From Deltaproteobacteria bacterium (GTDB lineage Bacteria > Desulfobacterota > Desulfobacteria > Desulfobacterales > JAUVGT01), in the NCBI GenBank assembly GCA_030593645.1, contig JAUVGT010000078.1, forward strand, positions 1-13,835: a stretch of 13,835 nucleotides of DNA. The letters are read 5' to 3'. Numbering within the stretch: position 1 is the first letter of the stretch; every line of letters starts with the position of its first letter. The notes under the pieces are model-generated. The model saw only the letters and a program-made list of their open reading frames with translations, did not search any database and was not told where the DNA came from. A program made the position numbers and the translations under genes. Below, piece after piece: positions 6,002 through 13,835 of this stretch.

Positions 6002-6958
6002 TTATTTTCGCATGTACTTAAATGAGGGATCAGGTCTGCCGACAAAACATGAATACCTGAAACCGTATTTTTTAATAATAGACAGGGCCCTTCTCGCTTC
6101 TGATCTTTTGTTTCCGAAATCAAAAAGCCAATGGCTTCCGTCTACTATTTTATAACTGTTATTTACTTTTTTTACCCTGAGTTGTCTCGGGTTGAATGAT
6201 ATACAATCCTCTCTTTGGAATTTACCGGAAGGAGGACTTCCGGATACCAGCATATAATTGAAAGAGGGACCCGGCCGGCCCACAAAACAAGACTGGTCCA
6301 TTCCGTAAAATTTAATGATTCTTAAGGTATTTCTTGCCTCAGATCGATTCCCTTTAAAATCAAAAAGCCAATGGTCCCCATCGGCAATTTTCCAACGGCC
6401 CTGTTTTTTTACCACTCTGGCAGTGTCAGGATTAAAGGAAATACAATCTTCTCCCTGGGTCGGAGCCGGAGAAGGTGATGGAGATGGGGCCGGGGCCGGA
6501 GAAGGTGATGGAGATGGCGTCGGAGAAGCGGTCGCGGCGCGTCTAAATTGATACTTTGACCGGTATGAAGACCGTCCGCTGCCGTCTTTAAAACTTGTGA
6601 AGATTTCCGCTTCGATTTTTGATCTGCTGTTTTGTTTGATGATTACCAGCGTACGGCTGAAATTTGTTGTAAATACCGCTGATATCCATCGGGCTGAACT
6701 TCTGAGATTAGAGCTTACACTGGGTGCATACGCACGAGCGTTTACATTACCCCAATCACAGTCCTGGGGATGGCATTGTCCCCACGCGCGGACCTTAACA
6801 TTGTTTCCATTTACCCTGATTTTTAACCGCGTGATTCCCCTTGTATCGGGGTCGGTGTTATTCCAGTTGCCCGAAAAATCGTTCAAACCGGCAATTCCCG
6901 AGGAAGTCATGATGAGCGAAATGATGATGGCCAGTGAAATATAAATCGCTTTTTTCAT
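6002..6958 (-). CDS. Secreted protein with a W-G-x-C-H-P domain and two C-terminal CISFNP...CFVGRP repeats
   Basis: This 318-residue protein has a signal peptide (1-23). Residues of about 26-140 form a beta-rich domain with DFSGNWNNTDPDTRGITRLKI and AWGQCHPQDCDWGNV. Residues 141-168 are a flexible Pro/Ser/Ala linker. Two homologous units follow: 170-236 and 250-316. Each has EDCISFNP, DGxHWLFDF, RSEAR, a helix with IIKxYG, and SCFVGRPxPSFxYM; the two conserved cysteines per unit suggest a disulfide. Both domain types occur, usually unnamed, in secreted proteins of diverse bacteria, including cyanobacteria. AGGAGG precedes the ATG. The gene forms a likely operon with the 162-residue gene 18 bases downstream. 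Binding to a carbohydrate or protein surface is plausible but not shown. Confidence 0.85.
   Translation of the reverse strand: MKKAIYISLAIIISLIMTSSGIAGLNDFSGNWNNTDPDTRGITRLKIRVNGNNVKVRAWGQCHPQDCDWGNVNARAYAPSVSSNLRSSARWISAVFTTNFSRTLVIIKQNSRSKIEAEIFTSFKDGSGRSSYRSKYQFRRAATASPTPSPSPSPAPAPSPSPSPAPTQGEDCISFNPDTARVVKKQGRWKIADGDHWLFDFKGNRSEARNTLRIIKFYGMDQSCFVGRPGPSFNYMLVSGSPPSGKFQREDCISFNPRQLRVKKVNNSYKIVDGSHWLFDFGNKRSEARRALSIIKKYGFRYSCFVGRPDPSFKYMRK
6465..6517. repeat. 30-bp-period tandem repeat encoding the Pro/Ser linker
   Basis: GCCGGAGAAGGTGATGGAGA followed by TGG occurs at 6465-6487 and again at 6495-6517, in frame, and encodes the S-P-S-P-S-P-A-P linker of the secreted protein. In-frame period and purity suggest recent slippage, so linker length probably varies between strains. 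Confidence 0.75.
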
Positions 6959-7121
6959 AATATTGCCCTCCTGATAGTTGTATAATGATTACAACTCAGT
7001 ATTTGATTAGTAAGGTATGAATCAGTCATTTGAGACTGTTTGGGCATTCCTGCATAAGGTAAATATTTCATACTATAAGTGCATATTATTTGCAAACAAG
7101 CTGTTTAGTCAACAGTTATTC
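6959..7121 (-). promoter_or_regulatory. Leader of the secreted-protein operon
   Basis: This gap between the helicase stop and the secreted-protein start holds a perfect GTTGTA-N7-TACAAC palindrome (6977-6995), just upstream of the AGGAGG site. It may be an operator or leader hairpin. On the minus strand CATTAT/TATACA inside it could serve as a -10 box, but no convincing -35 was found. Confidence 0.35.
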
Positions 7122-10121
7122 TTAAACCGGCGGGGTGAGCATCTGTATCAGATCCGACCTTGAAAATGTTTTTAAAAGACCCGGATCATCTTCCCGTACA
7201 ATACTGTCCATCAGATTTTTTTTCTTTTCAATGATCGCCGCGATTTTTTCTTCAAGTGTACCTATGGTCATCAGTTTAAAAACCTGTACCCCACGTTTTT
7301 GTCCGATCCTGTGGACCCGATCGGTCGCCTGATCTTCACGTGCCGCGTTCCACCAGCGATCATAATGAATAACCACGGAGGCCGCGATCAGATCGATCCC
7401 TGTACCGCTTGCTTTCAGACTTCCGACAAACACTCTGCAATCCGGATCTTTGTCAAAACGATTAATAATATCGCCCCGGTTTACAGAGGAACCGGTCAGT
7501 GTAACAAAACCCACATCCAATTCATCCAGAAGTTGACTGATTATTTCTATCATACCCAGGTACTGGCTGTACACTACGATTTTCTGGCCGGAGGTAAGAC
7601 TTGCACTTAAAAGCTCTACAAAAAGGTCCCATTTACCGGATTCATATTTCTTAAAATCATCATAGTTTTTTTCAATCAGCACCGGATGATTACAGATTTG
7701 TTTAAGTATGTTTAGAAGAGCGAATATATGTATATAAGGTATGGGTTCACTGTCATCTTCAAGACTATTCAGGATACCGGCGGCTCTTGATTTTATTGCA
7801 TCGCGATAGAGCTTAACCTGGTCATCACTCAGTTTGCAGGTCATTATATCTTCAATTTTATCCGGGAGTTCATCCAAAACGGTCTGTTTAAGCCGCCTCA
7901 ATGTAAAGGGCCAGATCAGGCGGCTTAATTCCTTTCTTTTTACGGCATCAGATGAATCTTCAATGGGACTTACATAGCGATCGGAAAAATTTTCATTTGT
8001 GCCCAGGTATCCGGGCACTGTAAGATCCATCAGCGCTTTCAGCTCAAAAAGCGTGTTTTCCACAGGTGTGCCGGTAAGTCCGATTTTCATTTGAGTTGTA
8101 AGTGCTTTGGCCGCGGCATGGGTTTTGGTTAACGCATTCTTGATATGCTGGATTTCATCAAATACAACAATTGAAAATTTATGCAGTTTGAGCGTATTGA
8201 TGTCCTTTCGCAGGATACCGTATGATGTCAGCAGCACGTTGCATTGACTGAGAGATTTTTCAAGGTCTCGCTGATTACCGTGAAAAAGTGATGGCTTTAA
8301 ACCTGGGGCGTGCGCCGCTATTTTTTTGATCCAGTGGCTTATTACAGTGGTTGGACTGATTATCAGGAAAGGCCCTGGTATTTTTTCATTTTCCAGAAGA
8401 TGTAATAAAAAAGCCATAACCTGGTGTGTCTTACCAAGCCCCATATCATCGCAGAGAAGTCCGCCGAAACCGTTTTCATATAAAAACCACAGCCATTCAG
8501 TACCAATCTGTTGATAGGTTCTTAACTGTGATTTCAATCCATTGATTTTCGGAAGAGGTGTAGACGGTTTGAGATCCAAAAGATTTTTTAACGCGTCAGT
8601 GCTGTTCTTTTTCCCTGTAATTCGGACCGGTTTGTTTGTGCCGGCACTGATTCGAAAGATGTCTGCCCGTGTAAGTTTTATTTTGTTATTTTGAGCAGAA
8701 AACAGGTCTTTTCCGGCTTTAAGTAAAAGTGTATCCAGAACATCAAAGACAGGAGAGTTTGAGTCCACCCAGCCTTCTGATGTGGCGACAAAACGCTGTT
8801 TTGCCATTTTTGCCCTAAGGATTTCAGCCAGTGAAACTGAACCGGATCCTGTGCCGTATGTGATGGAAAGCCAGCACCAGTCCCGGTTGATCGTATCCGG
8901 TGTAATTTCTATCTTCTTAAAATCTTTAAGTATTTTTAATTGTTTGATGTCATCATCAACAATATATCGTTCCTGTTTCAATTCTGTTTCATATTCCTCA
9001 AGAAAAGAAGGCACCTGGCTTTTTTTTATCACTGTTTTAAAAGGTTCGTCAAATTTTGCAGGGGGAGGTTTTGGGTATTGATCCTCCGCCAGGATACCGA
9101 GTTCCTTGATATAGAATAAATCACCATATTGATACTGTTTGAGATCGTCTCTTTCAAAAAATTTGAGTTCGCCATTCTCCTGTATCAGTTTGATCATGGG
9201 CTTGATTTCAATATCCAGATTTTTCCTGAGCTTTACATCGAATATGGAATCCAGGGGAATCGGGTGAATATTCATATTATGCTGGTTTGAGAGCACGTCT
9301 TTAAGCCCGGTTAAAATACGTTTTACTTTTTTTCTGGGAATATCGAGTGAAAATAATTTTTGTTGTTTTGCGTTTTTGCATACCAACACAAATGTGCCGG
9401 ATTTTTCTTCAATTAACGGATAAAATCTGCATCCGTCAATTCCAAACTCCCTGTATCCGTGGCAGGCGAATTTATACCAAAAATTATCTTCCAGGGATTG
9501 TTTCCGGGTTTTCATACCGTGTTCACGGAGTATCCGTTCATTTTCAGTTAAAGTCAGCATGGAAAGCTTGTGGATCACTGAACTTCGTGTGGGTATGGAC
9601 ATATTATCCCGCGGTATGGTACATCTTTCCAGCAGGCGGGACATGTCTAATCCACTGGAAAAATAGTTTAATATTTGCTCATCATTTTTGTTCAAAACGT
9701 TGAGCCGTTTTGATTCATTATTTTTGTACGATAATAATTTAATATCTTCCATACTATCCTGGAAACCATCTGCCATAATAGAGGCCAGCCGGTACCAGAA
9801 ACTTGAATTAAATTCGTCTGAGAGGGTTTTTCCGTTGGTTTTCTTTTTAATTTCAGCGGCTATTCTGTATAACTCCTTGAGATGCGTACAATTTTTTGTA
9901 CTTGAGATGCTGCATGAGCAGAACTCCTGACCCACATAATGGTTAATGGGGTCAACCATAATGGCAATGCCCGGTCTCTTATCACCGGGATTGGGCATAA
10001 GTGCCAAAGCATTGCGATGAAACTCGATCCTGTTTATATCATCTTTCGAGACAGGTATGTTTTTTTCAGGTCTTGTTTTTGCGGCTTTTTTTTTAGACGC
10101 TTTACGGTTTTTGGGCGGCAT
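7122..10121 (-). CDS. SWIM zinc-finger SNF2-family ATPase/helicase
   Basis: This is a large cytoplasmic DNA translocase (999 residues from the ATG at 10121; 1007 from 10145). Residue numbers here count from 10145. A SWIM zinc finger, C76-x-C78-x7-C86-x-H88, is near the N-terminus. A long middle region leads to a complete SNF2 core: motif I DDMGLGKT at 566-573, motif II DEIQ at 663-666 (instead of DEAH), motif III TGTP at 691-694, LKQICNHP at about 814, a second RecA lobe with VYSQYLGM, GTGID, and motif VI QATDRVHRIGQ at about 939-949. All catalytic residues appear intact. Bacterial SWIM-SNF2 proteins are thought to remodel protein-DNA complexes; the exact role is unknown. The first ATG (10145) abuts a MITE end and has no ribosome site; MPPKNRKASKKK at 10121 looks a more natural start but has only GGA upstream. 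No restriction or other defence genes accompany it. Confidence 0.9.
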   Translation of the reverse strand: MPPKNRKASKKKAAKTRPEKNIPVSKDDINRIEFHRNALALMPNPGDKRPGIAIMVDPINHYVGQEFCSCSISSTKNCTHLKELYRIAAEIKKKTNGKTLSDEFNSSFWYRLASIMADGFQDSMEDIKLLSYKNNESKRLNVLNKNDEQILNYFSSGLDMSRLLERCTIPRDNMSIPTRSSVIHKLSMLTLTENERILREHGMKTRKQSLEDNFWYKFACHGYREFGIDGCRFYPLIEEKSGTFVLVCKNAKQQKLFSLDIPRKKVKRILTGLKDVLSNQHNMNIHPIPLDSIFDVKLRKNLDIEIKPMIKLIQENGELKFFERDDLKQYQYGDLFYIKELGILAEDQYPKPPPAKFDEPFKTVIKKSQVPSFLEEYETELKQERYIVDDDIKQLKILKDFKKIEITPDTINRDWCWLSITYGTGSGSVSLAEILRAKMAKQRFVATSEGWVDSNSPVFDVLDTLLLKAGKDLFSAQNNKIKLTRADIFRISAGTNKPVRITGKKNSTDALKNLLDLKPSTPLPKINGLKSQLRTYQQIGTEWLWFLYENGFGGLLCDDMGLGKTHQVMAFLLHLLENEKIPGPFLIISPTTVISHWIKKIAAHAPGLKPSLFHGNQRDLEKSLSQCNVLLTSYGILRKDINTLKLHKFSIVVFDEIQHIKNALTKTHAAAKALTTQMKIGLTGTPVENTLFELKALMDLTVPGYLGTNENFSDRYVSPIEDSSDAVKRKELSRLIWPFTLRRLKQTVLDELPDKIEDIMTCKLSDDQVKLYRDAIKSRAAGILNSLEDDSEPIPYIHIFALLNILKQICNHPVLIEKNYDDFKKYESGKWDLFVELLSASLTSGQKIVVYSQYLGMIEIISQLLDELDVGFVTLTGSSVNRGDIINRFDKDPDCRVFVGSLKASGTGIDLIAASVVIHYDRWWNAAREDQATDRVHRIGQKRGVQVFKLMTIGTLEEKIAAIIEKKKNLMDSIVREDDPGLLKTFSRSDLIQMLTPPV

Positions 10122-10143
10122 ATAAATTCCGAATATTTGAATC

Positions 10144-10165
10144 ATTATTTTTTTATGAAACCGTC
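10144..10165 (-). repeat. Solo MITE end in the helicase leader
   Basis: Read on the minus strand, TGACGGTTTCATAAAAAAAT matches the outer end of the MITE family (TGACGGTYTCGTAAAAAGTC). No partner end in inverted orientation is found nearby. It touches the first possible start codon of the helicase gene, so it may have replaced the native leader. Confidence 0.5.
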
Positions 10166-10666
10166 AGTTTTATTAGTAGGGAGGGTGATATTTGTCAAGC
10201 AGGTTATATGGGATTAAATATCAATAGTGGAAAGATTTAATAAAGTAAATTGAAATAAATGTATCCAATCATGTCATAACCATACGATCAGATTAATCTT
10301 CCGGTATAAAATCGACCGGTTTTTATATTTCTATTCGGTGAAGTCCAGAGAATCATTGAACGTATCACTATTTTTTTACGAATCATCAGGGTTATAAGTT
10401 CCCAGAGAAGATGGGGAAAGCATGTTGTAATTTATGATACGTCAATATGGGTAACAAGAGGGATCATAAATTTCGGCCAAGTATACGAAAGAGGCTGCGG
10501 GGTGTCAATGCAAAAAATTGATCGAGGATATTTCTGTATATACGTAAAATCAATCGTTTCCGATATCAATTTCCACAAATCTGTTATGATTAAAATTTGT
10601 CAAAACTGTATCTGTTATGGATATGGTTTTTCTGGTATGAATTATTGTAAAAAGGTATATTCCATC
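10166..10666. other. Divergent intergenic region, helicase to transporter
   Basis: About 500 bases of AT-rich sequence must carry promoters for both divergent genes. CCGGT...ACCGG followed by TTTTTATATTT (10301-10329) resembles a weak plus-strand terminator. A second solo MITE end lies at 10371-10388. The transporter frame happens to remain open upstream from about 10320, but that extension shows no recognisable domain and no ribosome site at its GTG. It is read here as non-coding, or at most a decayed gene fragment. Confidence 0.4.
10371..10388 (+). repeat. Second solo MITE end
   Basis: TTTTTTTACGAATCATCA matches the right end of MITE copy 1 (CTTTTTACGAGATCATCA). It has the same orientation as the solo end at 10144-10165, so the two do not form one element. 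It is probably a decayed remnant. Confidence 0.4.
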
Positions 10667-11548
10667 ATGAATAACTTTGCATTATACGTTCTAACGATTT
10701 TAATATGGGGTTCAACCTGGCTGGCGATAAAATTCCAGCTTGGCAGTGTTGACCCCATGGTATCGGTCGGGTACAGGTTTGCCCTGGCGGCCGTCATTTT
10801 AATCGCGTACTGCCGGATTACCGGTTTAAAAATGAGATTCACGTTCAGGGAGCATATGTGTATCGCGCTGTTTGGAACCCTTTTGTTTTCACTTAATTAC
10901 TGGCTGGTTTATGTCGCGGAAATTTATCTTACCAGCGGACTGGTTGCTGTGCTTTTTTCGACCCTTGTATTTATGAATGTATTTAACGGGTTTATATTTT
11001 TACGGACACCCGTCAGAATTTATATGGTCGCGGGAGGAGCCGTCGGTATCCTGGGTGTTGGATTGATATTCTGGCCGGAAATATCGTCCTTTGAAATGTC
11101 AGATCAAAATCTTTATGGTCTGCTATTGGGTTTTATTTCGGTATTCTTGGCTTCTCTCGGGAATATCACTTCAGCTTATAATCAGAAGCAAAACCTGCCG
11201 GTAGTTCAAACAAACGCTTATGGTATGGCATACGGCGCACTGGTTATTTTCATATGTTCAATAGTATTGGACAAACCTTTCAGCTTTTCCATGTCATTTG
11301 ACTACATAGTGTCCCTGATTTATCTGGCTGTGTTTGGATCGATTATGGCTTTTGGTTTTTACCTTACGCTACTGGGGAGAATCGGTGCTGATAAGGCCGC
11401 CTACGCGATCATGCTTGTACCTGTTGTGGCCCTTGGTTTTTCAACATTTTTTGAAGGGTATCGATGGTCGGTTATTTCAGTTATCGGGCTGATTCTTGTT
11501 ATGGCCGGTAATATGGTATTGTTAAAAAAGAAAAAACAGACAGCATAA
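10667..11548 (+). CDS. EamA/DMT-family transporter
   Basis: This inner-membrane protein of 293 residues has about ten hydrophobic helices in two repeated five-helix halves, the standard size and layout of the drug/metabolite transporter superfamily. The opening ILIWGSTWLAIKFQLG and YRFALAA are hallmarks of the EamA domain, and the second half repeats the fold (GFYLTLLGRIGADKAAYAIMLVPVVALGFSTFFEGY). Members export amino acids, metabolites or drugs. The ATG at 10667 is preferred over the GTG at 10502, because the extra 55 residues are not transporter-like and AAAAAGG lies about 11 bases before 10667. It is followed 143 bases later by an aminotransferase on the same strand, which would fit export or handling of an amino acid. 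The substrate is not predictable. Confidence 0.85.
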   Translation: MNNFALYVLTILIWGSTWLAIKFQLGSVDPMVSVGYRFALAAVILIAYCRITGLKMRFTFREHMCIALFGTLLFSLNYWLVYVAEIYLTSGLVAVLFSTLVFMNVFNGFIFLRTPVRIYMVAGGAVGILGVGLIFWPEISSFEMSDQNLYGLLLGFISVFLASLGNITSAYNQKQNLPVVQTNAYGMAYGALVIFICSIVLDKPFSFSMSFDYIVSLIYLAVFGSIMAFGFYLTLLGRIGADKAAYAIMLVPVVALGFSTFFEGYRWSVISVIGLILVMAGNMVLLKKKKQTA

Positions 11549-11575
11549 ATCGAAAGGCAAAGAAACTACGACATA

Positions 11576-11646
11576 CACGAAACACACGAAATAAAATAAT
11601 ATAAAAAGAAAAACAAGAAACTTTCGTGTAATTCGTGTGTTTCGTG
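11576..11646. repeat. Perfect 15-bp inverted repeat between transporter and aminotransferase
   Basis: CACGAAACACACGAA (11576-11590) pairs perfectly with TTCGTGTGTTTCGTG (11632-11646) across a 41-base AT-rich loop. The motif is of the CACGAA-iterated kind found between genes in many environmental genomes. It ends about 45 bases before the next start and could form a leader hairpin or attenuate readthrough. Confidence 0.75.
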
Positions 11647-11691
11647 GTTGAAATACTTTGATCGGTGAAGATCCAAACAAGGGAGTTAACA

Positions 11692-12873
11692 ATGAATTTT
11701 GAAAACCTGCTTGCGCAAAGAACCCAAAAAATGGGAGAAAATGTTATCCGGGAAATTCTTAAAGTCGTTTCAAGGCCCGGTATGGTATCTCTTGCCGGTG
11801 GAATACCCGCGCCCGAAAGTTTCCCCATGGAAATTATCAGGGAGCTGACCAACGTGGTCATCAAAAAGTATTCTTCGTCCGCTTTTCAATATGACCTGAC
11901 AGAAGGCTTTCCACCTTTTAGAGAGGCCCTTTCAGGTTACCTGAAGGAAAAAGGTATTCAGGCTTCCGCGGATCATATCTATGTAGCAAGTGGATCGCAG
12001 GGTGTTCTGGACGGAATCGCAAAGATTTTGATCACAAAAGGTGATCGGATAGCCGTGGAAGCGCCCACATACCTTGGTGCAATTTCCGCTTTTAGCGCTT
12101 ACGAACCTGAATATATCAGAATGGATACGGACGATGAAGGTCTTGTTCCCGGATCACTGGAACAGGCATTGAATAAAAAAATCAAGTTTATTTATCTTGT
12201 ACCGAATTTTCAAAATCCCACGGGGCGCACCATTCCGCTGAACAGAAGAAAAGAGATTGCTGAGATCATTATTAAGAATAATGCGCTGCTTGTTGAAGAT
12301 GATCCATACGGTTCTTTGCGGTATCGGGGTGAGGATATTCCACCGATCAAAACATTTGCCCCGGACCATGTCATGTATGTCAGTACATTATCCAAGGTAT
12401 TTGCGCCCGGACTTAGAATCGGTTTTTTTCATGCTCCAGAATTAATCAGCAAGTGGCTTGTACTTGTTAAACAGGGCGTGGATTTGCATACAAGCACATT
12501 TAATCAGGCTCTGGCAGCAGAGTATCTGTCCGGGGGACATCTTAAGCATCATCTCCCAAAGATCATCAATCTCTATGGTCCGAAACAGGAAGCGATGCTG
12601 AACGCTATGGATAAATATTTTCCGAACAGTTTTCACTGGTCTAAACCAGAGGGGGGAATGTTTATATGGGCGGAAGGTCCCAAGGGTCTTGATATGGAAG
12701 CCTTGTACTGGAAAGCGGTAGAAAAAAATGTGGCTTTTGTTCCCGGTAAATTTTTCTTTACAGCTGAAGGGGAGGGAATAGAGACCATGCGTCTGAATTA
12801 TACCATGGCTAATGCCGAAACAATCGACAGGGCTGTGAAAACACTTGCCGATGTAATAAAGGGAGAACTCTGA
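11692..12873 (+). CDS. PLP-dependent class I/II aminotransferase, LysN/2-aminoadipate type
   Basis: This 393-residue fold-type I enzyme moves an amino group between an amino acid and a 2-oxo acid in the cytoplasm. The PLP-binding lysine is K235 in STLSKVFAPGLRIG. Other cofactor contacts are N175 in PNFQNPTG, D203 and Y206 in VEDDPYGSLRY, and Y67 in AFQYDLTEG; R367 in MRLNYT should bind the substrate carboxylate. This layout follows 2-aminoadipate/LysN and related aromatic or branched-chain aminotransferases, and the helix-turn-helix of MocR regulators is absent. All key residues are present. The ATG at 11692 has AAGGGAG six bases upstream; the in-frame start at 11665 lacks one. Its substrate is unresolved: broad-range transamination is common in this family. 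The transporter upstream may be functionally linked. Confidence 0.9.
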   Translation: MNFENLLAQRTQKMGENVIREILKVVSRPGMVSLAGGIPAPESFPMEIIRELTNVVIKKYSSSAFQYDLTEGFPPFREALSGYLKEKGIQASADHIYVASGSQGVLDGIAKILITKGDRIAVEAPTYLGAISAFSAYEPEYIRMDTDDEGLVPGSLEQALNKKIKFIYLVPNFQNPTGRTIPLNRRKEIAEIIIKNNALLVEDDPYGSLRYRGEDIPPIKTFAPDHVMYVSTLSKVFAPGLRIGFFHAPELISKWLVLVKQGVDLHTSTFNQALAAEYLSGGHLKHHLPKIINLYGPKQEAMLNAMDKYFPNSFHWSKPEGGMFIWAEGPKGLDMEALYWKAVEKNVAFVPGKFFFTAEGEGIETMRLNYTMANAETIDRAVKTLADVIKGEL

Positions 12874-12919
12874 CAATGGTGTATTTTGTCTTCTTTACCT
12901 CTTGTGAAGGAAAGTAGGA

Positions 12920-13663
12920 ATGAAGAAAAAAGCAACCACATGTTTATTCAAAAGCCCTTTGTCTCAGACCGTCGGGGACATATTTATTTTAATCGTGATT
13001 GTCCTGTTCTATACACTTGGACTCACCATGGTGTTTGGGTTTTTAATTTTTTTAATACTTGAACCGGCAGAGGTTGTTCTGATCCTGAAAGTGTGTTTGA
13101 TCCCTTCATTTATAATATCACTTATTGTTCGAATCAGGAGATTGAACTGGCAAATTGTTTTGAAAAAAGAGAAGCTGTTTATCGGAATTTCAGGTTTGAA
13201 AAAAAAGATTGATTACGATCAGATCTTTTTCATATCCCATGGATCTCTACCTGAACGTTTATATAAAGAAAAAGAAAACAAGATTAAACCGGTTACCTCA
13301 GTTATCATCGAGTATCAAAATACAGGGAAAACAAAAATTTTGCTCCACACGGATAAGGCCATGGAATGCTTTCATTATCTGGTTATGCATTGTCCCAACG
13401 CGGCCGGTGTGGATATGGACAATAAAGAATATTTAACAAAAGAATCAAGCAGCAAAAAAGGAGCGATAAAACGTCTCAAACGCAAAAAAATATTCAGCGG
13501 GTATGGCTCAATTGTAATCGGAGTGCTCTGTATACTGCTTGCTTACTTTGGAGTGAACGAATATCAGGATGCAGTTTATTATATACGTGCTGAAATATTG
13601 AGAATCATCGCATTTATCACGGGTACCGTATGGATCGGGTTTGGAGTAAAAACTCTTAGATAG
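12920..13663 (+). CDS. Four-helix membrane protein with a PH-like central domain
   Basis: This 247-residue protein was not assigned to a named family. Hydrophobic segments lie at about 21-47, 51-70, 192-211 and 225-242. The middle (about 75-160) is a soluble, basic, strand-rich region (WQIVLKKEKLFIGISGLKKKIDYDQIFFISHG ..., VIIEYQNTGKTKILLHTDKAM). Its strand order and position after a transmembrane pair recall bacterial PH-type domains; this is an inference only. A lysine-rich stretch (179-190) precedes the third helix. AAGGAAAG lies about 8 bases before the ATG. The gene starts 46 bases after the aminotransferase stop and may be co-transcribed. A terminator-like hairpin follows at 13716. Confidence 0.7.
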   Translation: MKKKATTCLFKSPLSQTVGDIFILIVIVLFYTLGLTMVFGFLIFLILEPAEVVLILKVCLIPSFIISLIVRIRRLNWQIVLKKEKLFIGISGLKKKIDYDQIFFISHGSLPERLYKEKENKIKPVTSVIIEYQNTGKTKILLHTDKAMECFHYLVMHCPNAAGVDMDNKEYLTKESSSKKGAIKRLKRKKIFSGYGSIVIGVLCILLAYFGVNEYQDAVYYIRAEILRIIAFITGTVWIGFGVKTLR

Positions 13664-13715
13664 AAGATATAGAAAAACGATCCCATGATATACGGTTTTA
13701 TTTTATCAAATAAAA

Positions 13716-13734
13716 CCTGGTCCTTTGGGCCAGG
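13716..13734 (+). terminator. Hairpin after the last gene
   Basis: CCTGGTCC and GGGCCAGG pair over 8 bp (one G-T pair) around a TTT loop. No T-run follows, but a run of T and A precedes it, so on the minus strand it would end in TTTTATTTGATAAAAT. It shares the CCTTTGG tip with the hairpin at 202-220 and lies at a similar distance from the repeat block. Confidence 0.5.
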
Positions 13735-13774
13735 TCAGAGATAAATGGCTCTGCCATAAGAAATAAATCAAAGT

Positions 13775-13835
13775 GACTAAAGTGAGCTAAAGTGCACTAA
13801 AGTTCCGTCGCCGCTAAAGCTATGCGGACAGTTCC
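13775..13835. repeat. Right-end copy of the dispersed repeat
   Basis: Bases 13785-13835 equal bases 1-51 except at one position. Three CTAAAG motifs begin at 13777, 13787 and 13797, exactly 10 bp apart, and the CGCTAAAGCTATGCGGACAG subunit follows. The window ends inside the block, so its true extent is unknown. Confidence 0.8.

Noticed and set aside
7122..10145. Phage-defence helicase system such as DISARM
   Set aside because: No methylase, PLD nuclease or other partner genes flank the helicase in this window.
10320..10666. Open frame continuing upstream of the transporter, with a GTG at 10502
   Set aside because: No ribosome site at the GTG, no transporter-like or other recognisable sequence, and MNNFALYVLTILIWGSTW at 10667 is a typical family start.

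Overview
The window looks like a chromosomal stretch of an AT-leaning, Gram-negative environmental bacterium. Palindromic mobile-element relics, the exosortase/PEP-CTERM pair, several secreted proteins of unknown function and the gene mix suggest a deltaproteobacterium of the Desulfobacterales type. That placement is an inference from gene and repeat style; there is no rRNA or other marker gene.

Layout. Positions 1-390 hold a dispersed repeat, a strong intrinsic-type terminator and a truncated gene start. Next comes an orphan periplasmic solute-binding protein (741-1508, +), with a palindromic miniature element (MITE) on each side. A minus-strand pair follows: a secreted VIT + von Willebrand A protein ending in a PEP-CTERM-like tripartite tail (2512-4518), then an exosortase (1641-2462). 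This is a likely self-contained sorting enzyme with its own substrate. A 54-residue soluble protein (4944-5108, +) and a third, degenerate MITE separate this pair from a second minus-strand block. That block is a SWIM-zinc-finger SNF2 helicase (7122-10121), a two-repeat secreted protein (6002-6958) and a small secreted DUF2914-like protein (5495-5983). The last part, on the plus strand, is an EamA/DMT transporter (10667-11548), a LysN-like PLP aminotransferase (11692-12873) and a four-helix membrane protein (12920-13663).

The strongest non-coding signal is a family of TGACGGTYTCGTAAAAAGTC-ended fold-back elements. There are two close copies, one divergent copy and two solo ends. Two of the three copies sit exactly at junctions of convergent genes, and one supplies the stop codons of both flanking genes. 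The first and last 51 bases of the window are the same repeat with one mismatch, so the window is either bounded by copies of a dispersed repeat or is a contig broken at that repeat.

No CRISPR array, tRNA, rRNA or integrase was seen. The only arguably unusual functional system is the dedicated exosortase and VIT-VWA target.
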